Assembly: GCA_030374765.1 (NCBI GenBank)
Contig: JARGXX010000080.1
Span: forward strand, 1,860,001-1,924,000
DNA: 64,000 bases
Direction: 5' to 3'
From: Agarophyton chilense
Taxonomy: Eukaryota; Rhodophyta; Florideophyceae; Gracilariales; Gracilariaceae
The notes beneath the pieces are model-generated. The model ran no database searches. It was not told the DNA's origin and saw only the letters and a program-made list of their open reading frames with translations. Shown here piece by piece: positions 1 to 13,431 of the stretch. The position numbers and the translations under genes are program-made. Each line of letters opens with the position of its first letter. Position 1 is the first letter of the stretch.

Positions 1-3000
1 TATATTCAAGTGTTTTCCGAATAACTGCACCGATGAATTCCCTCGCCTACAACTACTATGGTTCGCAAGGGACCATATAGTCGAAGCATCGCACCAGTCT
101 TCGCGTATATTGAACCATTAACCACGAATTTCAACTGCATTATATTCTAGCATACAACCGACATTTTTAAACAGAGTCACATAATTTCCCTTTTAACGAA
201 CCACCACACGTCAGTTGGTGTTTCATTAATTCCTCGACAGCGGACCAATATTCGCACACCTGCGTACCACTACACGATGTAGCACACCACTGCGATTTAG
301 TGGCGCGTTACTCGTAAAACCAACGTTTCTTTCGGAATTCCTCCCGCTCGGAGACTTGGCTTTCATAACTTTCCACTGTTCGCGGTAATGCGATGAGTAG
401 TTTTGGTGGTTCTGTACAATTACTTCCAGAGAAAACAGTGGTACGGAAACAATAGAATTCTAGTAGTTTTGTTTCTATTGCAATGCTAGAACTCTAGTGG
501 TGTGAAATGGAATTTTATTGGTTCTGTACCAGTAACAGTAGTGGTTGACAACAATATAAGAATCGAAACTTACCATGCAGTGCAGTCTTGGGACGAGAAG
601 TAGAGGCAACTAGCTAGCTCAATTGTTCCATGAGGTGGCCTTGAGTGCTTACGAAGCCTAAAAGAACGTCTTTGCGATTCAAGATTATCTCGCAGTCCGT
701 CTTGGCGATAGAATTGTATCGAGTGAGTGTAGCGATAAAAACCTCTGCGTTTCAAGTTTTTGGCGTCTATATGGCTCGGTTTTCCGTAGTAAAATCAAAA
801 TAATCTTCTCAGTAAACTTTTAAGGTTCTACTAGTTCTACTACAACGTCTTTTTTTTATCTTTTTCGATGTGGCGAGTCCTTGACCCATTTTGGGCGTAA
901 GCAAGAAGGACCGGCATTGTAGCTTTCCCACGACGAAGATACTGTTCCACTTTCGGTCCTACAATTTAGTCAATTTGCTACCAGGTTTTCCACCGTGGCA
1001 CATACCCATGCCGACAGATACGTTATAGCAAATCTCTTGCGTAGTTCCAAGCATGCGTGATAATTTGGTCGTCGTGGTACTCTTGAGCGTACACCTGCCG
1101 TTCGAATTATTTCATCTTTAAGGCTACTTTTGGAGTACTTTCACGTGAGTGTTGATTTCTCTGCGCGGAGGTTCGCAGTCTTTACATGTCAGCGGTGCGT
1201 AGAGACATTAATATTCTTCTTTTTAGTCCGTGAGCATTGCCAGCTGACTGGGATGTGGCCGCTCCCGCGTTGATTTCTGCGCAACAACTTATGCTCGTTC
1301 CCTGCGTATTTTGATTCTTGCTTCAGCGCCTGAGATCGGCAGTATCGCCGATGAGAAGTATGCTACAGGCTGGTTATCTGCCATCTTAATCAGAGTATGT
1401 CTCATCGGGTGCGCTATTTCTCCCGGAGTATGAAATCTTTTTACAAGGGCCATTTTGAGCACTCCGGGGCTATTCACAATCTCCCGCCTTGAGGCTTGTA
1501 AAGTTGGCACAGCGCCAATATGTTGGGCGATTTTGAATCCTTCAAAATTGTTGGGCCGTTTTCAGTGGAAGCTTTATATGAAGGGAACGGGTTCACTTTT
1601 CCGATGATGAAAAAGTCAACTGAAACATTCGGAGTCTATACGCGGACACGCGTTGCTGCTGCAAGTCACTTCCTTGGTTCTGGGACATCCTTCTCGAGCC
1701 GCACTGTCGGTACGGTTACTTGGGTATTCTATTTGGTTGAGGCACCTCCGCCGTCTGCGCTTGAACTTTTCCGGATGTAAATACTGCCTGTAGAGGTATC
1801 ATGTCTTCGAAACTGGGGCTCGCCCTATGCCGCGGCGTTGGCGCAAGTTATTTTACTTCTGCACGCGACTCCGTATCCAGAAGTGCTTTACAATGACCAT
1901 AAGCACAACCAGAAGAAGTTTAAAGGTCTAAATAATTTGGGTGGTCAGAAGTGCAATATCGGGATAAAAGCATCGTCCGGCTTAAACTGTTCGACTAGCT
2001 AAACCAGCTTCGCACAATGTGTCAATAGTATTATTAAAGAACAATTTCTGTGTTCGCAAGCATTATTATGGTCTTCAATATGTTTCCAGAATTGGGCTGC
2101 AGCCTCTTGTCCACATCCTTGCATGACACAAACATGTTCAGTGCTAAATCAGAGAGTAAACCCGCATTGCCTGATACCGAGCCACCTTTTATGCAGAAAA
2201 AATTGTAATTTGAGCTTCCAGTGGCGTATGACTCACGAAAAAACAGAGCCACAGGCCATCATGTTTCAACGAAAATCAACTTAAGTCGTGAAACAACGAA
2301 AAAAAAGTCCCTCGTGGAAAGTGAATGAGAAGAACTCTAATGGTCTGTTTTCATATGCAAACCGAGCTCTATACCGGCAAACCAAAAAGGATCCTGGAAT
2401 TCGTGAAGAAACACACCAGACTTATCGAAATGGAATTGAAACGTAAACAGATGTTATAATCATGGCCATGACTATCTCTTCCTCTTTTCAATTTGCAAAA
2501 CCGACATCATTCTCTACCATTCCATCATTTTCTTGCTGTTGGCGTCATCTAGGATTGTAATAGAGAAAGAGCAAGTTTAAAAATTCCCACTAAATGTCTG
2601 AATCTTCTTTCTAAGTGTACCTACAGTTGGTTTGAGTTTCATAATCCGGATTGTTTTGACGGGGATTTTCACCAGCATTATATAGATTTGCAAGCAAAAT
2701 CTCTCGTAGTTCAAGAAGTAAAGCATGTTCCAACAGAGACTCTGTTCTATCTTTTCAACAGTCATTGGATTGAAAACTAAACTCGGAGCTGGAATAATCA
2801 GCGCCTTTCCGAACCATGAGCTTACTTCAACCCATCGTTTTGAGACACATCGCTAAAACGGACGCACTTGGACATTGCCCACTGTCTTCAACTATTTTGC
2901 TCCATGTAGCCCAAGCATCATTGCCATAGATCGCAGACTTATCAAAAAGCGATCTAAAATTGGCCCAACTCTAAGAAGTGCTATCAATACATTTACTGAA

Positions 3001-4061
3001 AAGATAAAAAATCAAGTAATACTTGTTAAGGGTTTAGAAATCTACTTCGACATGCGTCCAATCTATGTATCAAGCGGTGATCACTTATTTTTATAGCGTG
3101 AAATCCACTTTTATCGTCTACAATCGGTTTAAACACGATAGCGAAAGGTGAGGTGGAGAAGAGGTATACAAAACTAGGTTTTCATTTAGCCAGACGTGTA
3201 GAATCGTGCTCCTAACGATGTCAAGTGTAAGATAAGTTCTCCAATTTATGGTAGATGATAATCGGGAACTGGAAACTTTTGTAAATCATTTTAATGAATT
3301 CATGATTACGATCATCAATTTCAAGTAACCATTTTGTTGTAAAAAGCGCCAAATTATCGGCCTACAAGATGGTGACAAATATGACATTGAATAGTCTTTA
3401 TCTTACCGAAGGAATACATTTCGTGCTAATAGTCTCTCATTTATCTCAATCGAAGCTCAAATGCCTTCCATCCACGAACCCGTTCTGTCATAATGCGAAA
3501 TGAATTATGAAAATTTCTCTACACACTGCATCGTTCAGTCAACCGCAAAAGATGAGAAAAAGTGGACCCAATTCCAACAAATCTAAAAAAATCTCCTTAC
3601 TCTTGCACATGCGTTCGAAGTTCTCACCAAATGTTTTTTTGATAAGAACCAGTGCAGAAAAGCTTTGAAAGCAGTAAAAAATTTAGACCTCACACTGAAA
3701 GAGTGGACACAAAGCGTAAAGAAATTGCATGCGAAATGGCCCAGAGACATGTTTCACTGAAACACTAACGACCACGTTTAGGTGCTGTATCGGAAAACCA
3801 AAACAAGTAACTCATGTTTCATTGCAGCCCACCATGTACGACGGTTGAATTACAAAAACAAACGCACAAGTTCGAAGCCATACATTGGTTTCACGGAGAT
3901 CTACCGGCAATCGAAGATGGAAAAGCTATCGCAAAAAAGGACTGCAATAATGGAACGGAATCACAAATAAGCCTGTCGGAAACCATCTGTCGCCCGGATG
4001 TTGAAGCAAATGCGTACTGTAAATTTCTGCACGTCTTAGCTTGTTTGAAAATGACCATTCT
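1..4061. other. Unassigned intergenic DNA
   Basis: I recognise no gene here. Open frames are short (under about 90 codons) and scattered over both strands. One minus-strand stretch around 780-1510 keeps several open segments in neighbouring frames and includes the string ADNQPVAYFSSAILP, which has protein-like composition, but I cannot match it to a family. It could be an old coding relic. The rest is AT-rich sequence with no repeat structure that I can see. Confidence 0.5.
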
Positions 4062-4419
4062 TGACCACCCATGAGCACACCTGAGATGTGTAGGTGTACC
4101 CCATAGCAGAGGGCTGCGGAACAGGGTTGAGTTAGCGCAACTGCAGCCCAGAGTGCACTAAAGTTTGGATAGACATGCTGGCTTTTGGACTGCGTAGGCC
4201 CTCGAAGTAGACAGCTTCTTGACGGCAGCGACATTTACGCAGCGCATGTATCATACAAATCTAGAAGCTCATTCCACGAGCTGGTCTTGAAGCCCCAAAG
4301 ACTACTATATATTAAGGAAAACAAAACGCTGTGAAAGAGTCTGGAGGCATCCGACACAGCGCGGAACTTTCCTTGGTGCCAAATCTTTTTGCTTCACGTG
4401 CGACAAGCGCGAATTGCGA
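4062..4419 (+). repeat. 5' LTR of the old Ty3/gypsy relic
   Basis: It begins TTGACCACC and contains the block GTAGGCCCTCGAAGTAGACA, which recurs in the same orientation near 9178. Toward its end both copies share CTTCACGTGCG. The repeat at 9047-9405 aligns along its whole length by eye, with frequent substitutions. Confidence 0.8.
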
Positions 4420-4449
4420 GAGACCAACTCAGCGCTTAGCCACCAAATA

Positions 4450-5600
4450 GTACTGTTTGCTTTTTGAGATCAACTTGGTGTCGAAGTACGGAGTTGTGTC
4501 AACCATTTCAGCGCGTAGGCTAGAGAGTTCTACAGAGCCTAATATGATGAAGTTCGAAATGGAGTATGCCGTGTGTAAGAAATATATCGCTGACCTAAAC
4601 CACACTCTCGCTGCTGCAGATCACATTCAACCAGCCAAAATACGGCAGTGCGTCAAGCCGGGAATGCTCAGCAGTCTGTGCATCTTGGAAGAAATCGATG
4701 GCCCGAGCACAGTCAAAGACGCGAATGTATGAGTGGTGAAGAACCTGTTCGACGGAGCTCTTAAACAAGCTGCGAGGGACCTGAGTCAACTCCAACAGAC
4801 ATCATTGGATGCAGCGAAGAACCAAAAATGTCCCAGAGACCTAGAAGGCGCTGTTACAGAATAAGTCGTGAGCACAGTTAAGCATTTTGCCAGGAACAAT
4901 GCATCTAAAGTCGTGAATGATCACGAAATTTGCAAGAAGATCGTCTCTGAGCTGATCAATGGTGTGAAACCCGACAATCAACGTATTCTTCCACTGAACA
5001 AGACGGAATAATGGACAGCAGCACAGAAAGCGAGCATATCTACTTTTCTGAAACGCGCCAGCACTCTTGCGGTCTCAGTGCATAAAGGCGAGGTTGGAAA
5101 AGCCCATATAATGGAAAGACACGAGCGCGACGGCAGAGAAGAATGGAAGATGAGAAAACCAGAAGTTTTGGAACATAGTCGCAAACGTTCGAAACGAGAT
5201 TCACGGAACTCAGGAGCACAGAAAACCGCCGTACACGTTACTTTGTAGACAAAGCCGTGCCTGAACAAAAACTGCGGCGAAAGGCACCAAATCGTATACT
5301 GTTTTATAATCTCAGCCCACAAAGGAAAGCAGCTCCTGGATGATATCTTTGCAGAGAAGCTGTAGAAGAGAACCAACAAAGCCGCCCGAGTATAAAACAA
5401 TTAGAGCCGCAATGGAAGGTAAAACATTTTCTTAGACAAGTTAGTCAAAGCAGCCGCAACTGGAGACTCTGGAATTGACTTAAGGGCTATATCAAGGATC
5501 TTGACCAAGCAAGTCAATGCCAGAAGCAACTTGGAATTCATCAAGCTCCCTCAAACCATCGAAATCGAAACTGCTGTCGAAAACACTGAAGAAAAACCAA
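4450..5600 (+). pseudogene. gag-like region of the old Ty3/gypsy relic
   Basis: This stretch lies between the 5' LTR and the pol remains, where a gag gene is expected. Translations are rich in charged residues and cysteine-poor. No single motif proves the assignment, so the call rests on position. It is heavily decayed. Confidence 0.4.
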
Positions 5601-6049
5601 TCGTGTTTACAACAAAGTAGAAGGTGGCGATGTCGCTAGTCATAACACTGCCCAGGACCAAGATACCTATACTTTTGCATAGAATATAGTTTTTCATTAA
5701 ATATTAGAGTATGAAAGAGTTACTTGTTGGACAACCCCTACTCAACAAAGGAGGATTTATGCTAGACGAGTACCTCGGGAAGGTCGGCCCGGTGGTCAAC
5801 GGTATCCATACTACCGTGTTGGTGTACCTACTGGGAAGGGTAACTACAGTAGTTTATCCAACAACCACGCAGAAGAAGGCCCATTTGAGCCCCTGGAAAA
5901 CCTCACGGTCGGATTTGGAATCGACAACCTCACCGAGATCGATAAAGCTCTTGCTTTCCTGCAGGAAGAAGCCCTTAACAACGGAATAAGGAACCAGGGA
6001 ATTCGCGGTCTGGAAAGAATACGATGCGAGTCTTGTTCAATCTTTCGCA

Positions 6050-8300
6050 TAAAACTCGGTCCTGATCCACCTGCGAAAGTATGTCCAGCGGAGATCGAAT
6101 TGCGACCTGGGTCGAAACCAATCTCCTGCTCTCTGAGGCAATACGCTCATAATCAGCGAGTTTTCATCAGTCACACGATCAAGCAGCTGGTAAAAATCGG
6201 CGCAGTGTACGTCAACCCAGCAACCAAGAGAGCCAACCCTGTATATGAAGTAACGAAGCCCTGGACTGGGAAGCTTGGCCTCACAGTCGACCCCCACTCC
6301 ATGAACTACCAACCTATACCCATGCAGACGGCAATGTCGCAGTTCGGTTCAAAGTTACAGAAGGGCAGAGGCTCGAGAGTTTTCGCCAACATGGACTTCT
6401 GCCACGGATCCTGGCATTTCGATCTATCTTATGACTCGAAGTGACTCATGCCTATCTAGACGCCACTGGGTATACATTTGCGGCCACGTATGCGGCAGAG
6501 AGGTACAGACTTGAAAAACCATGTACAAGCTTGCACGCGGGCTGCCTTTGTAAGAAAAGTGTTCAACCTCCTCCAATGGATAGATGACTTCCTGCTAAAT
6601 GCAGAAAACGAGGGCGAACTCTCATTCGCCATCTAGAAGTTATAATCAGTATGCCGCCGAGTTGCTTTCCGACTAAACCCAAAAAAGGTTTACTTTTCTA
6701 AGGGAAGAGTGAAGTCCTGTGCATCTTTAAACCTCAAAGAACTGAAGACTGTATGATCCACGTTCATTTCAAGTTCTGATCGACGTGAAAGCTCCGAACA
6801 CCGGAAGTGAGCTACAGCAACTGCTTTGCGCTACGAATTGGATGCGCACATCTATCCCATGTTACGCCAACAGAGTAGAGCCATAGCACGATCCTATGCA
6901 AGAAATTTACAAGAAAGCTGGTTCACGAAAGAGGAGTGCAGTTAGACAATTCATCGTAGCGAAACAAATTAAACTCAACGCACCCCGTCGCTCTAGACGA
7001 AATAATACGCCATCTCATCTCTGAAATAAATATGTTATACCCAAAAAAAGTAGGGACACAGTCTTTGCCCGGTCACCGACGCTTTTCAAACCCACTGGAC
7101 CGCCAATCTCACCAAAATCACGGAAGAGCATCGCGAACTCGACCTCGGGGACCAGGACCATGGGCCACTCACAATCCTTTCTGAAGCGGTCCAGTGCATA
7201 TCACTGAAGCACCTCGGAAAAGAAAGGATTCGCCATCGTAAAGGCTATGAGTAAGCTTGATTATCTCGTATTCGGTCGGACTGTCTCGATTTCCACGATC
7301 CTCGCAAAACTTATCAACATGTACAACCCGTACGGAAGAAACCTCGGCACACCAAGAGAGATTGGAAACGAATCTTAATGGTTTTAACTACATCATACAG
7401 CACCTGCCAATAGAAAGGAACGTTTGGGTTGATATGACGACACTTCCGACCGTAAAAAGTCCGGACAACGTAAAAGTAGCCACTTTAACGAAATGGAATA
7501 CTGTTTGCATGGCGCCAATATGCCTCGAACTGAAGCCGTAACTCGAGTGGCCAAACCGCAGAGATCTAGAGATATAACAACGTAGCAGTCCATAGAAGCC
7601 ACCCAGCAGTTTCAATCAGAATTAAGGCATTTGGCGAAGCAGGTCAGGGCATATATGGATACCGAAGTCAGACACGCTGTGAAAGCTTAGAAACCTAATC
7701 GCATCACACACCGGATCAAAAGGGAATGGATAAAACAAAGTGACAAAGGCAAACATCGAGAAAAACATCTGGTCGCGACTGTATGGGCTAAAATGTGAAC
7801 GACTTCGGGGCATCCTGTATACACTGCCTGGCGAATCACCCAGGATGTATTGTGCCCAGGCCTCTGGGGTCTGTAATCCACGCCAAGGAACCCAACGAAG
7901 TAATCCATTTCGACTACTGCTCTATTTGAAAGAAAGAAAAGCATCACATTTACGTTCTGGTGATCAAAGGCGACTTCTTCGGCTATCTATGGCTCGTACC
8001 GAAAACCAAAGCAATGGCTGAAGTAACCGCTGAACTGCTTACAAAATGGTTCGCCGCTTTCAAGACTTGGAGGATGTGGGTATCCGATCAAGCCAGTCAT
8101 TTAAAAAACATAGTGACGCATAGTGTTGAAGATCATTTGCACACTCAGCATCATGACACCCTGGTTTCTGCACAATGAAGCAACGGTACACTTGAGGTAG
8201 TGCGCAGTGAGCTTGTAAGAGCAGCCAGAGCTCTACTGTCAGAAGTTTCTGCTTACATTCGCATCATGGCCCACTCTGAACAAATCTCTTTTGAAGCGAT
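6050..8300 (+). pseudogene. pol remains (reverse transcriptase, RNase H, integrase) of the old Ty3/gypsy relic
   Basis: Around 6100-6450 the translation carries reverse transcriptase features, including NMDFCHGSWHFDL, which matches the Ty3 palm motif seen as LDFVSGYWQLPL in the younger element. Near 6570 there is WIDDFLLNAENEGEL, the catalytic DD box with its context. From about 7950 to 8250 the integrase core is visible as FFGYLWLVPKTKAMAEV followed by WVSDQASHLKN. The order RT, RNase H region, integrase is that of Ty3/gypsy rather than Ty1/copia. The region has many breaks. Confidence 0.75.
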
Positions 8301-9046
8301 TGAAGAATCGATGTCCACTCGAGGCAGTCACAGGGCTTAAGCAGTACGGCCCATTGGCTGGATTCACCGAACGAAGAGAGAAGTTGGAAACTGTGTCCAT
8401 CCCCGAGTCATAGATTAGGCAATCGCGAGAGTACGACCGGTGCAGAGGAGCAAAAGAACTCATTCAGTGAAAAATCGCCACAGCTTCCAGCATGAAACGC
8501 AAAGCAGCAGAAGAATCATACAACCAGAAAACGGGAATATGCAAGGTGACCGTTTCTAAGGGTGATTTTGTGTTGGAAGGATTGCTACAGAAGAAAATGA
8601 AGAGAAATCTTTTGGTACACTAGACAGATCCATATCCAGACAAAAGCCGCAATAGCGAAGACATCTTCGAAGCTGATCATCTTCTTTCAGAAAAGGAGGA
8701 ACTACTGCACGTCCTTTGATTGAAGTTTTTCCGAAATAGGAATATTGAAACCGACGATAAACTGCAAAACTACCTCCCTTATCAAGAAAAAGAGCTACTG
8801 ATGGTTGAAGACTTCTAGAATATCAAAAAACGCCACAATGCACATCTTGGTCAAAATCGAAAGGCCTTGAAGAAAACGAAACTGACTGTTTCCCATAGGA
8901 AAGCCCACAACACGAAATACCAGGGTTTTTGTTGGAATAGCTGTAACACGACAAGCAGGACAGTACAACACGACCGGAAAAATTGGTCAAGTATTTATGA
9001 CCAGCCTTCCATATTCCTTTCAAAGAATCGGTCATAGAAGGACTTT

Positions 9047-9405
9047 TGACCACCAACGAGCACGCCTGGGATGCGTACGGGCACTCTAACGCAGAGTGCT
9101 GTGTGAATGGGATGAAATATCGCAACTGCAGTCCAGAGTGGACTGCAGTTTCGATTGATATGCTGGTGTTTGGACTGCGTAGGCCCTCGAAGTAGACAGC
9201 TTCTGGACGACAGCGACACCTACGCAGCGAATGTATCGAATAAAATCCAGAGGCGCATTTCTTGATCTGGTCTTGAAACCCCCTAGACTACTATGAAATA
9301 ACGAATACCAAACGCTGCCAATGAGTCTGAGGCATCTGACACAGCGCGGAACTATCCTCGGTGCCGAATCGTTTTGCTTCACGTGCGCAAAGCACAAACT
9401 GCGAC
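9047..9405 (+). repeat. 3' LTR of the old Ty3/gypsy relic
   Basis: Direct repeat of 4062-4419. It starts TTGACCACC and shares the GTAGGCCCTCGAAGTAGACA core and the CTTCACGTGCG end block. Divergence from its partner is clearly higher than for the other two LTR pairs in the window whose sequence is still well aligned. Confidence 0.8.
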
Positions 9406-10582
9406 AATTCCACAACCATGATCGATTGCTGTTCGTATGAAAGATGCCATTACCTCGAGGTAGAACACACTAAACATTCTTGCACGATTTTGGGTAGCTT
9501 GGGTAGCTTAAACCCCTTCAGATGTTAGAGCATTGTCAAATTATGACTCTGAATCAGCTATGGTAATGAGATTTAGGATTTAAACTGGTTACAACGTTCT
9601 CAAGTGTACGTCCTATGAGCAAACAGCAACCCTAAACGAACAGTGCTTCTGTTAATAGAAGGCGTATTTATGGACGGTTCCCAAGAAGATGTTGTGCTTA
9701 AAATAGCGTGATGACGTCAAGCTATCGTAAGTTTTGACATTTTTGTACACTAGATAGAGACAATAGCATTTTGGGCGGAAGTGAGTTGAAATACGTTCTA
9801 GAACGATCTTCTATATGCACCGTAAGATCTCAATGAACTGATGGATGCCCTAAGTCCTCAAAAAGAAGTGGTAGCGGCCGAGCTACCGTTATAAAAAGAA
9901 CACAGCGCTCCTTCAATACGCACAAAAAGTAGAGTAAGTGGCCGAGTGAGGGCAAGATGCCGTGCAGCTGCTTTGATGCTATGCAGACAAGCGTTGCATG
10001 ATACGTTGAAGATCCTTGCCTGGCAGTGAGATAAAATGTGGGATAAAAGAAAATATATTTCAGTGTAATTATGAATCACTCCCTAATAGAATTTAAGCCC
10101 TGTGTAAAGGGAGATTGGGGAGTGCATCATCTAAGAAAGCTTCTCCGTACGTACACATCGTGCGCACTGCACCGCATTGGTTGTAGAGTATGCTCATGGG
10201 ATTTTCAAATTTCAAAATGTTCCTCCTTTCTCACTCTACAGACACTCAAACGCGCCAGGTATTACATGAAGATTTTGCTCGCAGTACGGGCTTGTCACAC
10301 CTGCAGAGATTCTATTTTTTGACACGGCGCTTCTACTTTTCGTCACTCTGCTATTATGAGCCTTTAATATTCAGCCGCACTTAAAAGGTGCCTGTTCACG
10401 CCATCTATTTAATGGGATGTACAGTTGAGCAATCGATGAGCTAGCAGAAGATCTTCCAAAATATACTTTTGGACAAGCCCATTATCACCACAAGTACTTC
10501 GGCTAATACCTCCTGTCGAACAGTGTCAACCCAAAGGGCGGTGTTCTACACATCTTACTAGCCTTTGAATGATGGAGACATC
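9406..10582. other. Intergenic; no gene recognised
   Basis: Only short open frames with no recognisable motif. A small tandem duplication of GGGTAGCTT occurs near 9492. The left end of the Tnp2-type transposon whose gene ends at 10583 should lie somewhere in this stretch, but I could not find a terminal inverted repeat by eye. Confidence 0.4.
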
Positions 10583-12978
10583 CTATAGCACCGCCTGTGT
10601 GAAAACCTTTTCTTCATGCTCCTCCTCGTTAACCTGTCCTTCTAGGCCGAGCTTTAGGTTGTCACACCAGGCGCACCACCCCATAAAATACTTGCGCCTC
10701 CAGTTGAATGCAAGTAGTGGTTCTATTTCGTCAGCATACGAGAAGTCAAGTTCAATAATGCGTAAAAGGCGCTCGTAGTATACATTCGAAGAGCGTTTAG
10801 CGCAGTCCATTTCTACGGCGAGGTAGCTGTTTTCACGTAAGGAAAGGTTCCGTTTCTCTCTCCCTTGCAACGTCCAATACACTTCAGCCCCTTGAATAAT
10901 TCCTCCAGAGATATACCGAACGCGCGACCACAACCGTACCTTTTTAACTTTTGACCGAATTACTCGTGCCTGGTCCTCGCTCAGATGAGCGTCCTTGCGA
11001 ACTAAATAGCTCCTTAGAATTATTCGTAGGCGCAGTGCTTCGCCAAAACCATCCATGATTATCGACTTCTGAGGACCGAGTACTTCAAAGTTCGCCCTCC
11101 CGATTGGTCTCTCCACTGTATTGTCTTCGCTGCGAAAAGGGATCTTGTGCAACAGCTTGAATGCTTCCCCGAAGACATTCTTTCACTTCATGCTTTCAGC
11201 CGCCAAGTTCCACTCGTTTTTTCTATCCTACACCCAACCCCCATTCCGTTCTAGCCAGAACTGCGAGATTCCTCCAAGTGAACCAAACCTCTCCATGCAG
11301 TCAGCCAGGTGTAGCACAGCGTGAATGGTTGACTTGCAAACTCTAATGCTTTCGGGGTCGTATCGAAAGTAATACCTCTCAAAGTGTTCAAAAAACTTAA
11401 CAGAGAATGCTCGAGTGTGGTTCCCGTCAGCCACTGAAAGAGCCGGTCTGAAGCAAATGTCAACCATCTCTGCTAAAAAGGCAAGACCAGTGACGTACTG
11501 ATTGGGCAGTACTCTATCAAAAAGCTCGATTGAATACGATATAGTGAAGAGCTTCAATTCAACTGCTTTCCAACCCTTGTACCTGGAAAGCTCTCTTGGC
11601 TTCGGAGCAATTTGTCCTGAAATGGTTGAGCCCCATCGCCTCATTACATCTCCCATTACGCTAAGTTGTTGCTTTAGTATCGAAAAGACTTCTCCTTCCA
11701 TCTCACACATTAATCGCAAAAGATCTCGTTGGATATTCATAAATGTGTGCATCACATCCTGAGAAAACATATCGTATGAGATGAGGCTTGGCAGCGAGAA
11801 AAATATTTACTTCTTAGAAATGCCGGTCTCCTCTCTCACACGTCCGCGAGCAGCGTCTGTCCGGCAAGCATCTACTTGCTCAAATGCATGAGAGGTGGAA
11901 AGTGGTGTGCGATTATTCAAAACCCTAGGCTTGGAGAAAACTTGAAGCTCATTGGTGCCACTCAAGTCTCTCATTCTAGGAGAAAAGTACATCTGCCCTT
12001 CATAGAGCCCTTCTACTTCATATTCTCGACGGGGTTTCTTCCCGTTTGGACCGGCCAGCCCTGCCACTTTAGAAACTGCTGGCTGGTCACCAGAGATAAA
12101 GTTGAGGTGTATTCGTACCCGGCGTTTGATGCGGTCATGAAACTGCAGAAGCGCTTCATCCTCTGAAAATGAATTGGCGAGTTCGTCGATAAGCAGAATC
12201 AGGAATGATTGGAGATCTTGAGGCTGTTCCGGTCCCGGTATGAAGCCTAATCGAATAATGCGTTGCATTCGATGGCGCACAATTGGTGCCAGATTTAAAC
12301 TAAGAGCACAGATGATCAACACGTCGTGGTGATGATTATTGAAAGCCTTAAACCCATCCGTTTATAGGCGAATGAACGTGTCATGTTTCACTACTTCTTT
12401 TCCTCCATACCGGGCAAGCAGCTTCTGGTACTCGCTACCTTGGTGGTAGTCACTCAGGACGTCGTCTTCTTGTCGAATTGAAATTGCGAGTTTTCTTTTC
12501 CTTCACGATTGCCTTTGGTCTGGGAAGTAATGCAATGTATGTAAAAAAACTTTTAACATATTAAAAGTACTGAGAAGCTGCACTGTTACGTATACTGCAG
12601 ACACCACGAAATGTACCCGTATTATCGTGTTCATGAAGATCGGCGAACAACATATGTCCGGGACATAACGCGTATTCCGGAAAGGTCTCGGGCAGTCCGG
12701 TTGACCTACTAATGAATGACGTGACGGTCTCCCAACTTTTTCAAGGGGCATTGACCAGGGAGAAAACTCCATCCATGACCGTGCTCTCTAGACCTTGTTT
12801 TTGATAGAGCTCTACCCATCCCTTGTTCGCTCTGATCCAAGCGGGTAGACTTGAAATTCTGGTGTGCATTTGAAAAGGGTCAATGACTTCACTATCGTTT
12901 AGTGCTTGTGCATTTCCCTCAAATCTTCCCCCACTGACGACATCCAAAGCTTCGTTTCAATAGTTCAATCTAGTTTCA
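10583..12978 (-). pseudogene. Tnp2/CACTA-type transposase, central and C-terminal part
   Basis: The minus strand encodes a Tnp2-family (EnSpm/CACTA superfamily) transposase. From about 12500 to 10583 one reading frame is maintained, interrupted by in-frame stops near 12362, 11806 and 11227; a frameshift separates it from the upstream part near 12510-12540. Landmarks in order are FFTYIALLPRPKAI near 12530, TDGFKAF near 12350, IPGPEQPQDLQSFL near 12240, SGDQPAVSKVAGLAGPNG near 12090, DVMHTFMNIQRDLL near 11755 and HLADCMERFG near 11300. These match the known Tnp2 order, including the conserved aspartates of TDG, GDxPA and DxMH. The C-terminal 190 residues are unbroken. The gene is cut at 12978 by the younger Ty3 element; its beginning resumes at 18609. 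No TIRs were found. Confidence 0.85.
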
Positions 12979-13368
12979 TGTTGTGCCTGCCTGGGTTGGG
13001 CACAAATCGCCAAGCCGGATCTCAAACGGTCAGAATCAAATCTGTATCGAGATGGTGTTCCCGTTGGGAAAGGTCGTGAACAAAGCGACACTATCTTGGC
13101 TCACAAAAACGAGTCGACCCCCGTCGACTCTGTCGCCCAGTGATCTGTCGAGAGGACGGTGAAGGGACGCAGATAGACGGTAGGTCAATTTTATTAAAGG
13201 CAACATACTCAGTCGAAGAAACGGACTGACGTACTGCAACTTTCCCTCTGACTCTCTTCTCCAGCTGACGTAATTCTCGCACGCACGCGAGCATCAACGT
13301 TTTTCCTTTTCGCATCGGGATCGACCCGACGCATGCGAGCAAGCGCACCTAACCCACGAGGCGGCACA
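12979..13368 (+). repeat. 5' LTR of the young Ty3/gypsy element
   Basis: It starts TGTTGTGCCTG and ends GGCGGCACA. The 390 bp are repeated at 18219-18608 with about 9 substitutions and no length change. The 4 bases just before it, TTCA, recur immediately after the 3' LTR. Confidence 0.95.
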
Positions 13369-13431
13369 GTAATTACTTTTTCGCGTTTAACGTTTCTAAG
13401 TTTCTTGTGTTTGTTTGTTTGCTAAGCAGGT

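Larger units (their letters stand above)
4062..9405 (+). mobile_element. Old Ty3/gypsy LTR retrotransposon relic
   Basis: Two similar direct repeats of about 358 bp (4062-4419 and 9047-9405) bound a region that still shows reverse transcriptase and integrase signatures in the order expected for Ty3/gypsy elements. The fragments resemble the pol of the younger Ty3 element at 12979-18608, so the two probably belong to related lineages. The LTRs differ at many positions with small length changes, so this is an old insertion, far older than the other Ty3 copy. The coding region is heavily broken, with dozens of lesions. The family call is firm; exact end points are read by eye and could be off by a few bases. 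Confidence 0.85.
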
